Assembly (NCBI GenBank): GCA_018902545.1 | Contig: JAHIQM010000013.1 | Span: 1-64,000, forward strand | Direction of reading: 5' to 3' | Source of the DNA: Pseudomonadota bacterium | GTDB lineage: Bacteria; Desulfobacterota; Desulfovibrionia; Desulfovibrionales; Desulfomicrobiaceae | DNA: 64,000 nucleotides | Part shown: in pieces, positions 48,193 through 57,272 of the stretch | How the letters are laid out: every line of letters starts with the position of its first letter | Position numbering within the stretch: the stretch's first letter is position 1 | The notes under the pieces: generated by a model | Databases searched by the model: none | What the model was told of the DNA's origin: nothing | The model's input: only the letters and a program-made list of their open reading frames with translations | Translations under genes and position numbers: made by a program

Positions 48193-48756
48193 TCAGCGTA
48201 CCCCAAGTACGCCGGCCTTGAATTTTTCGCCTGGCCCGGGCTTGGGTCCGATCCAGCAGGCCAGCAGGGCGTCGCTAAAGTCCTTGCCCGCAATCACGCC
48301 CTTGACCTGGCCGCGCACCACGACGGAGGTCCCTTGCGCCGGGTCGTACAGACAGTCCAGGGTTTCGCCCTTGTCCATGGTTTCCATCATGCCCGCGAGG
48401 GTGGCGAAGCGCTCTTTGAGGGACGCGTCGGCGTCCGGGGTGTTGGCCGCGAGACCTTCCAGCCAGGCCCCGGAAATTTTTTCGGCCTCGACCTTGCGCA
48501 AGAAGTGCATGGTCATGGCCCGGGGGGCGTCCGCGGCCAGGATTTCTCCGGCGTCCGTGGAAGGCGAGGCCAGATAGAGTCCGGCGGCGTAGACGTCGAA
48601 AAAGGTGAAGGTGCGCATGCCCAGGCCATTGAGGCTCAAGGTGGACTCACCCAGAGTGATCTGGTCGGGCAGGGTGACATCTCCGATGCGGCCGCCTGAG
48701 GCAGGGGATGCCAGGCACAGGGTGAAGAAGCAGATGAAGATGTATTTGCGGATCAT
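48193..48756 (-). CDS. Chalcone isomerase-like exported protein
   Basis: A 187-residue protein with signal peptide (1-21, ending ASG) and a chalcone isomerase-like domain: LNGLGMRTFTFFDVYAAGLYL and the C-terminal ALLACWIGPKPGPGEKFKAGVLG are characteristic. In bacteria these proteins are periplasmic, do not act on flavonoids and have unknown function. Divergent from the phosphoesterase gene. Confidence 0.85.
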   Translation of the reverse strand: MIRKYIFICFFTLCLASPASGGRIGDVTLPDQITLGESTLSLNGLGMRTFTFFDVYAAGLYLASPSTDAGEILAADAPRAMTMHFLRKVEAEKISGAWLEGLAANTPDADASLKERFATLAGMMETMDKGETLDCLYDPAQGTSVVVRGQVKGVIAGKDFSDALLACWIGPKPGPGEKFKAGVLGVR

Positions 48757-48882
48757 GAGTGGTTCCTTTACTGTTATTTACTTGAAATACTGAGAGTATA
48801 TTGGTGTGTCCCGATCAATGCTGAGTGCGTGCTTAACATTGGTCGCGCAAAATGAAAAGAGGGCTGCCTCAACGGAGATTGC

Positions 48883-49602
48883 ATGCTGGTTGCGATTCTT
48901 TCGGACATCCATGGCAACATCGAGGCCCTGGACGCCGTCTGGCTTGACATGGCCCCCCTGCAGGTCGAACGGGTGGTTTGCCTGGGGGATGTGGTCGGCT
49001 ACGGGCCCAATCCGGAAGAAGCCGTCATCTCCGTGCGTGAGCGCGGCGTGCTGTGCTGCATGGGCAACCATGAGCTGGGCCTCGTCAACGCTTCGGAGCG
49101 GGCCTGGTTCAATACCACGGCACAAAAGGGCCTGGGCCTGACCGCGAGCCTGTTGTCTTCGGAGAGCTTTCAATACATGGCTTCCCTGCCGCGTTTCGTG
49201 TGTCTGGCCGAGGCCAGGTTCGTGCATGGGTTTCCCCCCGACAGTGTGACTACGTACCTTTTCGATGTCGACGAGGAAGAGCTGGCGGCCTGGTTCGGAC
49301 GGGGCGAGGCGCTGACTTTTGTCGGCCATACCCATGACCTGGGCCTGGTCAGCTGGAACGGGACCGAAGTGGTGCGTCGGGATCTCGTCCGCGAACGCTT
49401 TTTGTTGGACGGGAGCCCCTGCCTCGTCAACGCAGGCAGCGTGGGGCAGCCCCGGGACGGGAACAACAACGCCAAGTATCTGATCTGGGATACCAAGACG
49501 GGTCTGATCGAGGTCCGCTTCGTTCCCTACGACATTGAACGCACCGTCGCCAAGATCCGCGCGAGGGGCTTTCCCGAGTATTACGCCACGAGGCTTTGGT
49601 AA
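48883..49602 (+). CDS. Calcineurin-like metallophosphoesterase
   Basis: A 239-residue YfcE/MJ0936-type phosphoesterase with the dimetal motifs SDIHGNIEAL, CLGDVVGYGPNPEE, GNHE, VGHTHD and a final NAGSVGQPRDG. It acts on a small phosphodiester or a phosphoprotein; the substrate cannot be inferred. Two bases separate its stop from the Ser/Thr kinase start, so the two genes are probably a signalling pair. Confidence 0.9.
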   Translation: MLVAILSDIHGNIEALDAVWLDMAPLQVERVVCLGDVVGYGPNPEEAVISVRERGVLCCMGNHELGLVNASERAWFNTTAQKGLGLTASLLSSESFQYMASLPRFVCLAEARFVHGFPPDSVTTYLFDVDEEELAAWFGRGEALTFVGHTHDLGLVSWNGTEVVRRDLVRERFLLDGSPCLVNAGSVGQPRDGNNNAKYLIWDTKTGLIEVRFVPYDIERTVAKIRARGFPEYYATRLW

Positions 49603-49604
49603 CC

Positions 49605-50876
49605 ATGAAGATTGGACGTTATGATATCCTGGGCCCTCTTGGCCGGGGCGGCATGGGCGGGGTCTACAAGGTCGGACACCGGGCTCTGGGCCGGGTCATG
49701 GCCCTGAAGCTGCTTGAGCCTCACGAGCTCTTGAGTGAGCTTATGGGCGAGGATAAGGTTCGTGAGGCTTTTCTGCGTGAGGCGCGACTCATGGCCGCTT
49801 GCGACCACCGCAACATCGCCGCGGTCTGGGACCTGGACGAGGATCAGGGACGGCCGTTCATGGTCCTTGAATATCTGTGCATGAATGTGGGGACCCTTGT
49901 CGGCGAGGGGCGCGTGGTGGAGAACGCCACGCGTGTCGTGCCTCCTTTGACTGCGCTCGATTTCGTGCGCCAGACTCTCGACGGGCTGGAGTACTTGCAC
50001 GGCCGGGGCATCGTTCATCTCGACGTGAAGCCCGGCAATCTCATGCTCGGAAGCGACGGGACCATCAAGCTCATCGATCTTGGACTGTCGCGGCTGAGCG
50101 GTGAAGCGTGGGTCAAGCCCCGGGGGCTGAAAATCGGATCGCCCTACTACGCCTCCCCGGAACAGGAGGCCAACCCCGAGAAGGCCGACGAGCGGGCCGA
50201 CCTGTATGCTGCCGGAGTGGTTTTGCACCGTTTGGTCACGGGTTTGTTGCCCGTGGAGGGGATGGTTGATTCGCCTCTTTTTTCCACAGCGTGGCGGATT
50301 TTTTTTTGGCGGGCCCTGGCTGTCGATCCGGCTGCGCGGTATCAAAACGCCGGGAGCATGCGCGACGCTCTGGAAGAGGTGGAAGCGGAGCTGCGGCAAG
50401 GGGCAAGCAATGACTGCGTGCTGGTCGAACCCGAGTGCGCAGTCATGGGCGCATTGCGCTCCACGCCGGTGCGTACAGGGGTGAAGCCGCGTCCTTTTGA
50501 TTTTCTGGACGAACTGTACCGGCCTTTGAAATTTCATGAGACCGAACTCGAAGAGGTCGCGGACGGCTGGCTGGATCGCTGCTCCGGGCTGGTCTGGGGC
50601 CCGGTCTCACCCTGGCCCATGACCTGGGACGAGGGCATGGCCTCCGTGGTCGATGATTGGCGGATGCCCACGGTGGAGGAGGTTGTCTCCTTGCTGCGAC
50701 CCGGGCAGGGGTTGGGAGAATTCTGCCACGAGCCCTTTGGAGACAGGTATTTGTGGGTCTGGACAGGGGACAGGCGCAGCTATACATCGGCCTGGTTCGT
50801 CGACGTGGGAGGGGGCGCGGTGCTGGCTCAGGATCGGAGTTGCCGGTTTCATGTGCGGCTGGTGCGGTCTGCTTGA
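49605..50876 (+). CDS. Ser/Thr protein kinase with C-terminal DUF1566 (Lcl-like) domain
   Basis: A 423-residue Hanks-type kinase. The Gly-loop is GPLGRGGMGGVYK, the catalytic loop HLDVKPGN (Leu replaces the usual Arg) and the metal loop DLGLSRLSG (Leu for Phe of DFG); the activation segment ends GSPYYASPEQ. Residues about 315-423 are a Trp-rich DUF1566 domain (WRMPTVEEV, AWFVDVGGG), found on surface or effector proteins. No membrane helix is seen. Genetic coupling with the phosphoesterase suggests reversible phosphorylation. Confidence 0.9.
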   Translation: MKIGRYDILGPLGRGGMGGVYKVGHRALGRVMALKLLEPHELLSELMGEDKVREAFLREARLMAACDHRNIAAVWDLDEDQGRPFMVLEYLCMNVGTLVGEGRVVENATRVVPPLTALDFVRQTLDGLEYLHGRGIVHLDVKPGNLMLGSDGTIKLIDLGLSRLSGEAWVKPRGLKIGSPYYASPEQEANPEKADERADLYAAGVVLHRLVTGLLPVEGMVDSPLFSTAWRIFFWRALAVDPAARYQNAGSMRDALEEVEAELRQGASNDCVLVEPECAVMGALRSTPVRTGVKPRPFDFLDELYRPLKFHETELEEVADGWLDRCSGLVWGPVSPWPMTWDEGMASVVDDWRMPTVEEVVSLLRPGQGLGEFCHEPFGDRYLWVWTGDRRSYTSAWFVDVGGGAVLAQDRSCRFHVRLVRSA

Positions 50877-50904
50877 AGACAGGGGGGCCGGGGCGGTCAC
50901 GTCC

Positions 50905-51000
50905 CGTAGGGGCAGGCCTATGTGCCTGCCCAATCTCGGTGGTTGGCCAGGGCGGTCACGTTGGGCCGAAGAAGGGCGGGCACGCAGGGCCGCCCCTACG
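50905..51000. repeat. MITE/REP-like palindromic repeat (about 96 bp)
   Basis: The ends are an imperfect 27-base inverted repeat (50905-50931 and 50974-51000; 22 of 27 positions match). CGTAGGGGC starts each arm, then a GG-CC-rich stretch with GTGCC. It sits in the gap between the Ser/Thr kinase and LysE genes and has no coding capacity. Just outside and inside it a short GGGCGGTCACGT sequence is repeated (about 50892 and 50951). Such GTAGGGGC...CCCCTAC elements occur in many copies in other genomes, so more copies are expected here. Confidence 0.75.
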
Positions 51001-51088
51001 TGTCGTTGATGCGATGATTTGATTCCAGGCCGATGGATGTTGGGGCGAAAAATTTTTCGCCCATCAGGAAATTTAAAGACAGCAGGGG

Positions 51089-51736
51089 ATGCGCGTGGAC
51101 AGTGGTTTTTTGCAGGTTTTTGCGGTGGGGGTGGCCGTGGCGGTGGCGCCGGGGCCGGATTTTTTCATGGTGCTGCGCAACAGCCTGTCCCGCGGGCGTC
51201 TGGCCGGGGTGATGACCGCCCTTGGCATCGGGTCCGCCCTGGTCGTGCATGTGCTGTATTCCGTGCTCGGTCTTGCGCTGGTCATCGCTTCCAGTCCGGC
51301 CGTGTTCGGACTGATCCGCATCTGCGGAGCCCTGTATCTGATCTCCATCGCGGCGCGGTGTCTGTTCGGCAAAAAGGCGGCCATGCCGGAAACGTGCGTT
51401 CAGGCCGGGCATATGGATGCAACGGACTCACCCCTGCGCGGCTGGCGGGAAGGGTTCTGGTGCAACCTCTTGAACCCCAAGGCCGCCCTCTTTTTCCTGA
51501 GCATCTTTTCCCAGTTCATGACCCCCGATACTCCGAGCTACCTGCGCTGGGTCTATGGGGCCGAGGTCATTGTCATCGTCACGGTGTGGTTCGTGCTCCT
51601 GGCCCTCTTTTTGTCCACGGGTCGCATGCGCAGCATGTACGCGGGAGTGGCGCGATGGATCGACGGAGGCGTGGGCGTGATTTTTGGCGGGGTCGGGTGC
51701 TCGATTCTGGTGCAGGAGGCGCGGCGGGTGTTCTGA
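51089..51736 (+). CDS. LysE/RhtB-family amino acid exporter
   Basis: A 215-residue membrane protein of six helices. The family start VAVAVAPGPDFFMVLRNSLSRG and the mid-protein GFWCNLLNPKAALFF are diagnostic. It exports an amino acid or related compound; the substrate is unknown. It is followed by a strong terminator. Confidence 0.92.
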   Translation: MRVDSGFLQVFAVGVAVAVAPGPDFFMVLRNSLSRGRLAGVMTALGIGSALVVHVLYSVLGLALVIASSPAVFGLIRICGALYLISIAARCLFGKKAAMPETCVQAGHMDATDSPLRGWREGFWCNLLNPKAALFFLSIFSQFMTPDTPSYLRWVYGAEVIVIVTVWFVLLALFLSTGRMRSMYAGVARWIDGGVGVIFGGVGCSILVQEARRVF

Positions 51737-51772
51737 AGGCCGAGTCCAGGGCTGTTCGAAGATTCAGAGAGT

Positions 51773-51809
51773 GGGCGGCATGGCGGTGATTCGCCATGCC
51801 GCCCGTTTT
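51773..51809 (+). terminator. Terminator after lysE-like gene
   Basis: A perfect 13-base stem GGGCGGCATGGCG with CGCCATGCCGCCC (51773-51804) and a 6-base loop, followed on the plus strand by GTTTTGTTATTT. It lies between convergent genes and may also affect glcB. Confidence 0.85.
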
Positions 51810-51810
51810 G

Positions 51811-53964
51811 TTATTTGGCCTTTCTCTCTCTTCTTTTGGCGTGCAGGATGGGCTCAGTGTAGCCGCTCGGCTGCTCGCGGCCTTTGAAGATCAGGTCGCA
51901 GGCGGCCTGGAATGCTATGCTGGCGTCGAAATCCGGGGCCATGGGGCGATAGGAGGGGTCTGCTTCGTTCTGGCGATCCACCACTGCGGCCATGCGCTCC
52001 AGGGTGGCCCGGATCTGCTCCATGGTGCACAGGCCATGGTGCAGCCAATTGGCGATGTACTGGCTGGAGATGCGCAGGGTGGCGCGATCTTCCATCAGCC
52101 CCACATCCGTTACGTCCGGCACCTTGGAACAGCCGATGCCCTGGTCGATCCAGCGCACCACATAGCCGAGGATGCCCTGACAGTTGTTGTCCAGTTCGCG
52201 CTGGATTTCCTCTGCCGACAGGGAATGTTCAAGCAGGGGCAGGGTCACGAGGTCATCCAGATTGGCCCGCTTCCTGCCCTGCAGTTCGGCCTGGCGGGCA
52301 AAGACATCCACCTCGTGGTAATGCATGGCGTGCAGGGTCGCCGCCGTGGGCGACGGCACCCATGCGCAGTTGGCCCCGGCCAGCGGGTGCCCCTGCTTTG
52401 TTTCGACCATCTGTCTCATGCGGTCGGGCATGGCCCACATGCCCTTGCCGATCTGGGCCTTGCCTGAAAATCCGCAGGCCAGGCCCGTGTCCACGTTCCA
52501 ATCCTCATAGGACAGAATCCAGCTGGCGTTCTTCATGGTCGCCTTGGGCACCATGGGACCCGCTTCCATGCTGGTGTGGATCTCGTCGCCGGTGCGGTCC
52601 AGGAAGCCGGTATTGATGAAGATGATGCGATCCTTGGCCACGCGGATGCATTCGGCCAGATTGACCGAAGTGCGGCGTTCCTCGTCCATGATTCCGATCT
52701 TCATGGTGTGGCGGGGGAGGTTCAGGGCGTCCTCCACGCGATCAAAGAGATCGCAGGCAAAGGTGACTTCCTCCGGACCGTGCATCTTGGGTTTGACGAT
52801 GTAGATGCTGTCCGCGCGGCTGTTGCGCAGGAAGCCGAGTCCTTTGAGATCATGCATGGCCACCAGTCCGGTGACCATGGCGTCGAGGATGCCTTCAAAG
52901 ACTTCGTCGTGGCCCAGCAGCACCGCGTCCGTGGTCATGAGATGCCCCACGTTGCGCACCAGCAGCAGACTGCGGCCCGGCAGGGTAAGGACGGAGCCGT
53001 CGGGCGCGGTGTAGGTGCGGTCCTGATTCAGGCTGCGGCTGACGGTTTTTCCGCCTTTGGGAAAGGAGGCCCGCAGGTCGCCGCGCAGGAGTCCGAGCCA
53101 GTTGGCGTAGGTCTGGGCCTTGTCCTCCCCGTCCACGGCGGCGATGGAGTCCTCGAAATCGACGATGGTCGTCATGGCCGATTCCAGCACCACGTCCTTG
53201 ACGCCTGCGGGATGGGCCTTGCCTACAGGATGGGTGCGGTCGAAATGCAGTTCGATATGCAAGCCGTTGTTTCTGAACAGGAGAACATCGGGGGAGAAAC
53301 CGGCAAAGGCTTCGGGGAGTTGCAGCGCGGTCACGCCGTCAGAAAGATGGATTTCGACGCTCCCGCCCTTGTCCTTGCGCACCAGACGGTACTCTTGCAC
53401 ATCACGGTGGCTGCCCCTGGCCAGGGGCAAGGCCTTGTCCAGGAAGCGGGATGCAAATTCCATGACCCTGGCCCCGCGCACGGGGTTGTATGCTCCGTCC
53501 CGCGTCGCACCATCGTCCTCGGGCAGCACATCCGTTCCGTACAGAGCGTCGTAAAGACTGCCCCAGCGGGCGTTGGCCGCGTTCAGAGCGTAGCGGGCGT
53601 TGGTGGCCGGGACCACCAGTTGCGGCCCGGCGATGGAGGAGATCTCAGGATCAACTCCGGAAGTTTCGATGGAGAAGGGCAGGCCTACGGGCACGATATA
53701 ACCGATCTCCCGCAGAAACTGCTCATAAGCGACGGCGTCATGAGGCCTGCCCTTGTGCCGCTTGTGCCACGAATCGATGGTGTCCTGCATGTACTGGCGC
53801 TTGGCCAGCAACTCGCGGTTGCGCGGTGACAGGTCGTGCAGAATTTTTTCCAGGGCGGCCCAGAATGCCGTATTCGTCACGCCGGTTCCGGGCGTGGCTT
53901 TTTCGTGTATCAGATCATACAGAGGCTTTGCGACGTGCAATCCGCCGACAGGAACGTAAGTCAT
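51811..53964 (-). CDS. glcB: Malate synthase G
   Basis: A 717-residue enzyme condensing glyoxylate and acetyl-CoA to malate. The family landmarks are all present: [59 protein letters not shown] and [21 protein letters not shown]. Length matches isoform G. No isocitrate lyase or glycolate oxidase gene is in the window, so it may handle glyoxylate from another route. Convergent with lysE-like gene; upstream gap of about 220 bases to YjbQ. Confidence 0.97.
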   Translation of the reverse strand: MTYVPVGGLHVAKPLYDLIHEKATPGTGVTNTAFWAALEKILHDLSPRNRELLAKRQYMQDTIDSWHKRHKGRPHDAVAYEQFLREIGYIVPVGLPFSIETSGVDPEISSIAGPQLVVPATNARYALNAANARWGSLYDALYGTDVLPEDDGATRDGAYNPVRGARVMEFASRFLDKALPLARGSHRDVQEYRLVRKDKGGSVEIHLSDGVTALQLPEAFAGFSPDVLLFRNNGLHIELHFDRTHPVGKAHPAGVKDVVLESAMTTIVDFEDSIAAVDGEDKAQTYANWLGLLRGDLRASFPKGGKTVSRSLNQDRTYTAPDGSVLTLPGRSLLLVRNVGHLMTTDAVLLGHDEVFEGILDAMVTGLVAMHDLKGLGFLRNSRADSIYIVKPKMHGPEEVTFACDLFDRVEDALNLPRHTMKIGIMDEERRTSVNLAECIRVAKDRIIFINTGFLDRTGDEIHTSMEAGPMVPKATMKNASWILSYEDWNVDTGLACGFSGKAQIGKGMWAMPDRMRQMVETKQGHPLAGANCAWVPSPTAATLHAMHYHEVDVFARQAELQGRKRANLDDLVTLPLLEHSLSAEEIQRELDNNCQGILGYVVRWIDQGIGCSKVPDVTDVGLMEDRATLRISSQYIANWLHHGLCTMEQIRATLERMAAVVDRQNEADPSYRPMAPDFDASIAFQAACDLIFKGREQPSGYTEPILHAKRRERKAK

Positions 53965-54188
53965 GGGCTGCTCCTTAGTTTATATGGAAATTGGTCCTAC
54001 CAATATCAGGGAGCAGGCTTTGGGTCAACGATGATCCGCAAGATCGCGGGTCCGCAAGACAGGCTTCCTGAACGCGTGTTTCCAGGGAGTTGGCAAGATT
54101 CTTTCATATTCAGCGCAGTATTCGCCCCGGCCGTGCCTGGATTATGGCGGCGGTGGCCGGAAACGGATCGAACAACACGGAGGAAATC

Positions 54189-54605
54189 ATGAAAAGCTAT
54201 CGTAAAGAACTCTGGTTCCAGGTGCCCACGCGCCGAGCCTTCATCAACATCACGGGCGATGTCGAACAATGTCTGGCCGAAAGCGGGATCAGTGAAGGGC
54301 TGGTGCTTGTCAACGCCATGCACATCACCGCCTCGGTTTTCATCAACGACGACGAGTCCGGCCTGCATCACGACTATGAAAAATGGCTGGAAAAGCTGGC
54401 GCCCCACGAGCCTGTCTCCCAGTATCGTCACAACGTGGGCGAGGACAACGCCGATGCGCACATGAAACGCCAGATCATGGGCCGCGAGGTGGTTGTGGCC
54501 GTGACCGGGGGGCGGCTCGATTTCGGGACCTGGGAGCGGATATTCTACGGGGAGTTCGACGGGCGCAGGAAGAAGCGCGTGCTGGTCAAGATCATCGGAG
54601 AATGA
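54189..54605 (+). CDS. YjbQ-family protein (UPF0047)
   Basis: A 138-residue small protein of the YjbQ/UPF0047 fold, typified by [25 protein letters not shown] and [12 protein letters not shown], and the C-terminal [13 protein letters not shown] with metal-binding His/Glu residues. Some members show weak thiamin-phosphate synthase activity, but the true role is unclear. The ATG at 54189 follows GGAGG; the longer frame adds an unlikely N-terminus. Confidence 0.9.
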   Translation: MKSYRKELWFQVPTRRAFINITGDVEQCLAESGISEGLVLVNAMHITASVFINDDESGLHHDYEKWLEKLAPHEPVSQYRHNVGEDNADAHMKRQIMGREVVVAVTGGRLDFGTWERIFYGEFDGRRKKRVLVKIIGE

Positions 54606-54631
54606 GTCTGCATTGCGCTTGCGCAGCACAA

Positions 54632-54663
54632 AACGCCTTCCGCATCACAATGCTGAAGGCGTT
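54632..54663. terminator. Terminator between convergent YjbQ and superoxide dismutase genes
   Basis: AACGCCTTC (54632-54640) pairs perfectly with GAAGGCGTT (54655-54663). On the minus strand the stem is followed by TTTTGTG, so it probably serves the superoxide dismutase gene. Confidence 0.7.
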
Positions 54664-54686
54664 CTGTCGTTTGCGGAGGGTGAAAA

Positions 54687-55397
54687 TCAGCCCAGGTTTT
54701 TGGCCGCGAACTCCCAGTTGATCAGCTTCTCCTGCACGGCCTTGACGTAGTCGGCGCGGCGGTTCTGGTAGTCCAGGTAATAGGCGTGTTCCCAGACATC
54801 GATGGTCAGCAGTGGTTTTAGGCCGCTGGTGATGGGTGTATCCGCGTTCATGGTGTTCATGACCTTGAGTTTGTCGCCATCAGACACCAGCCAGGCCCAT
54901 CCGCTGGCGAAACGTCCGACGGCGGCGGCGCTCAGTTCCTTCATGCACGTGTCCAGATCGCCGAAGGAATCGTTGATCTTGTTTTTCAGATCGGAGGGTG
55001 GCGTCCCTCCGCCCTTGGGGGAAAGGCTCTGCCAGTAAAAGGAGTGGTTCCAGGTCTGGGCGGCATTATTGAAGATGGCGGTCTTGTCCGCTTTGCCGCT
55101 GGTTTCGGTGATGATCTTTTCCAGCGGCATGTCCGCGAATTCACTGCCCGCGATGAGTTTGTTCAGGTTGTCTAGGTAGCCCTTGTGGTGCTTGCCGTAA
55201 TGAAAGCCGATGGTCTTGGCTGAAATGACGGGTTCAAGGGCATTTTCCGCATAGGGCAGGGCACCGAGTTCAATGGGCGCGGACCAGGCGAGGCCGCGCA
55301 GCCCGCCCAGAGTAAAGAGGAGGGCGGCGCTGGAAGTGGCTGCCAGAAATTTTCGGCGACTCAGACCGCGCGAAGGTTCCAGAGGAGAATTGTTCAT
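54687..55397 (-). CDS. sodB: Iron superoxide dismutase with Tat signal
   Basis: A 236-residue precursor. The N-terminus [17 protein letters not shown] is a twin-arginine signal, so the enzyme is exported to the periplasm. Metal ligands: His in [10 protein letters not shown], His in WNHSFYW, and Asp/His in [22 protein letters not shown], with Gln near the metal, points to iron rather than manganese. It removes superoxide formed when oxygen meets reduced periplasmic cytochromes. Preceded by a 254-base gap. Confidence 0.95.
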   Translation of the reverse strand: MNNSPLEPSRGLSRRKFLAATSSAALLFTLGGLRGLAWSAPIELGALPYAENALEPVISAKTIGFHYGKHHKGYLDNLNKLIAGSEFADMPLEKIITETSGKADKTAIFNNAAQTWNHSFYWQSLSPKGGGTPPSDLKNKINDSFGDLDTCMKELSAAAVGRFASGWAWLVSDGDKLKVMNTMNADTPITSGLKPLLTIDVWEHAYYLDYQNRRADYVKAVQEKLINWEFAAKNLG

Positions 55398-55651
55398 GGC
55401 TGTACCTCGGATGTGGGTGACGTTTCGGACAAATTGTGTGAATTTCGGATGCCGTGGGAAGCACTGTCTGCATTTCTGCCAGCACGTCTTCCGGGTGCGA
55501 GTTCACGGAATACTTTCTTTGCCCGTATCGTGTTTTGAAGGCTCAAGGCAAGCGGGATTGAAATTTATATCGGTCGGAGTAAGCGGATTGGGCCTTGAAA
55601 TGCGAATGGCCGCGCGAGGCGGCCATTGCAGAGTAGGGCAAGGTGGGGAGG

Positions 55652-56248
55652 CTAGAAGAAAATCAGCCCCTGGATAAGTCCTATCGTTGCTCCCAGCACC
55701 GCTCCCACCACTTCGATAAACCTGAATTCCCTGGCCATGATGGACATGAGCAGGACTTCAAGTCGCTCCATGGACAGGTTTTCGATCTTCTCCTGAAGGA
55801 GTTTCCTGAAATCCAGGGTGTTTTTCAGTTCACCGGCCGCTGTTTCCAGCAGACCCGGCACGATGCGGTCTAACTCCTTGTCCAGCAGGCCTTTGATCTT
55901 ATTCAGCATGGGGCCGTCCAGGAACATGGCGACCATGGGGTTCAGGGCCCCAAGTCGCTTGGACAGGAATTCGGTAAACCCTTCCTGGATCTTGTCCTTG
56001 AGTTTGGCCGCGAATTCCGGGCGGTGCATAACGCTCTGGATGTCGTCGTGGGACAGCAGTTCGCCTTCGATGACGGCGGCCAGGTTCATGGCCAGGGCTT
56101 TCTGGCGCTTGGGGAAGATGCCTTGCACCGTCAGGCTGCCGATCTGCACCGGACGGCGTGGGTGGAAGAGCATCTTGATGGCGATGAAATTGGTGATCCA
56201 GCCGATAAAGGCGCAGATCACGACTGAAAAGCACAGCTTTAAAAGCAT
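55652..56248 (-). CDS. DUF445 membrane-associated protein
   Basis: A 198-residue protein with a helix at each end (residues 3-20 and about 178-197) and a helical soluble middle (GIFPKRQKALAMNLAAVIEG, the DUF445 signature). The core GWITNFIAIKMLFHP is highly typical. Function unknown; relatives are membrane or spore-associated. It is followed by no terminator that I can identify. Confidence 0.88.
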   Translation of the reverse strand: MLLKLCFSVVICAFIGWITNFIAIKMLFHPRRPVQIGSLTVQGIFPKRQKALAMNLAAVIEGELLSHDDIQSVMHRPEFAAKLKDKIQEGFTEFLSKRLGALNPMVAMFLDGPMLNKIKGLLDKELDRIVPGLLETAAGELKNTLDFRKLLQEKIENLSMERLEVLLMSIMAREFRFIEVVGAVLGATIGLIQGLIFF

Positions 56249-56296
56249 GAAAATCTCCGGCTCGGGAACTCTTTTCTCCGCGCGCGTAGCGCGTCC

Positions 56297-56740
56297 CTAT
56301 TCCTCGCTGGATGGATCCTGCTGGTCCATGGTGCGGGGGATGTCGCTTCTGAGCGTGGCCTTGATCTGCGCGGTGAAGGCCCCCAGGCCTTGGATCTGGA
56401 TGCCGTCGAGCATTTCGGATTCCGATTCGATCTTGGAGCACTCCTTGGCGCTGGACCAGATGAGGTGGATGCCTGCAGTCTGCTTCACGCCTTTTGCGTT
56501 GGCCAGTTCGATGACGGCCATGGCGTTGGAGCGACGGACCTGCTTCTTGACCTGGGCGGGCAGGGCCGGGACCTTGAGCAGGTCGTTTTTGGACAAAAAA
56601 ATGTAAGTCAGGGTCATGCTCGGGCTGGACATGGCCTGGTTGCGAAAGCCGCTGTCCACGCTTACACTCTGCTCCTGGGCGGATTTTATCATGTGGAACA
56701 GGTCACCGGCGATGCTCTGGGCGTAGTTCTTTTCAGTCAT
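56297..56740 (-). CDS. Uncharacterised protein
   Basis: A 147-residue soluble protein starting MTEKNYAQSIAGDLFHMIKS. The start at 56740 has GCGAGG upstream, whereas a longer frame from 56773 has none. No family recognised; no Cys clusters, helices or signal. It sits in a run of minus-strand genes (MIF-like upstream, DUF445 downstream). Confidence 0.65.
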   Translation of the reverse strand: MTEKNYAQSIAGDLFHMIKSAQEQSVSVDSGFRNQAMSSPSMTLTYIFLSKNDLLKVPALPAQVKKQVRRSNAMAVIELANAKGVKQTAGIHLIWSSAKECSKIESESEMLDGIQIQGLGAFTAQIKATLRSDIPRTMDQQDPSSEE

Positions 56741-56829
56741 GGATACCTCGCGTTGGATGGGGCCGGGCACCAAACGTCCCGGCGCCCGGCTCCTTTACAC
56801 GAGGCAACTGCGTCAGGCAAGACGCCGGA

Positions 56830-57171
56830 TCAGGCGAAGGTCCGGCCGTCCCAGGCCCACTTTCCGAGGTCCGCATCCATGAAGACGATGTAGACGCGTT
56901 GGCTTTCGATACCAAGTTCCACCTGCATCATTAGCGTCAATTCTTCGGCCAGCTTCCGGACCAGGTCGTCCTTGAGGCCCAGTGCGCGAAGCTCCACGTG
57001 TGCCACCGGTTCGTCGTTGCCCCCGAAAAACATGGGCGCTTCGTCTCTGATCATCACCATCATGTACGTTTCGGCTTTGCCAAGCTCTGTGCAGACGCAG
57101 TCGGAAAGGGTGCGCATGAGCTTGCTTTTGTCCAGCACACGCACGTTTGTCGTAAGTTCAAGGCAGGGCAT
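56830..57171 (-). CDS. MIF-like tautomerase
   Basis: A 113-residue protein of the macrophage migration inhibitory factor/phenylpyruvate tautomerase type. The catalytic proline follows the initiator (MPCLELTTN), MFFGGNDEPVAHVEL matches the family middle and WAWDGRTFA matches the C-terminal WNxSTFA end. Its substrate is unknown; bacterial members tautomerise phenylpyruvate analogues in vitro. GAGAAAAC precedes the start. Confidence 0.88.
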   Translation of the reverse strand: MPCLELTTNVRVLDKSKLMRTLSDCVCTELGKAETYMMVMIRDEAPMFFGGNDEPVAHVELRALGLKDDLVRKLAEELTLMMQVELGIESQRVYIVFMDADLGKWAWDGRTFA

Positions 57172-57272
57172 GTTTTCTCCTTTAAGTTATTGCACCACCC
57201 AGAAGGTGCAGTCTTTGGCAAGATGGGTGACCTTTGTCAGGCGTTGGGCATGCCTTCCTCCTGCGTCCGGCC

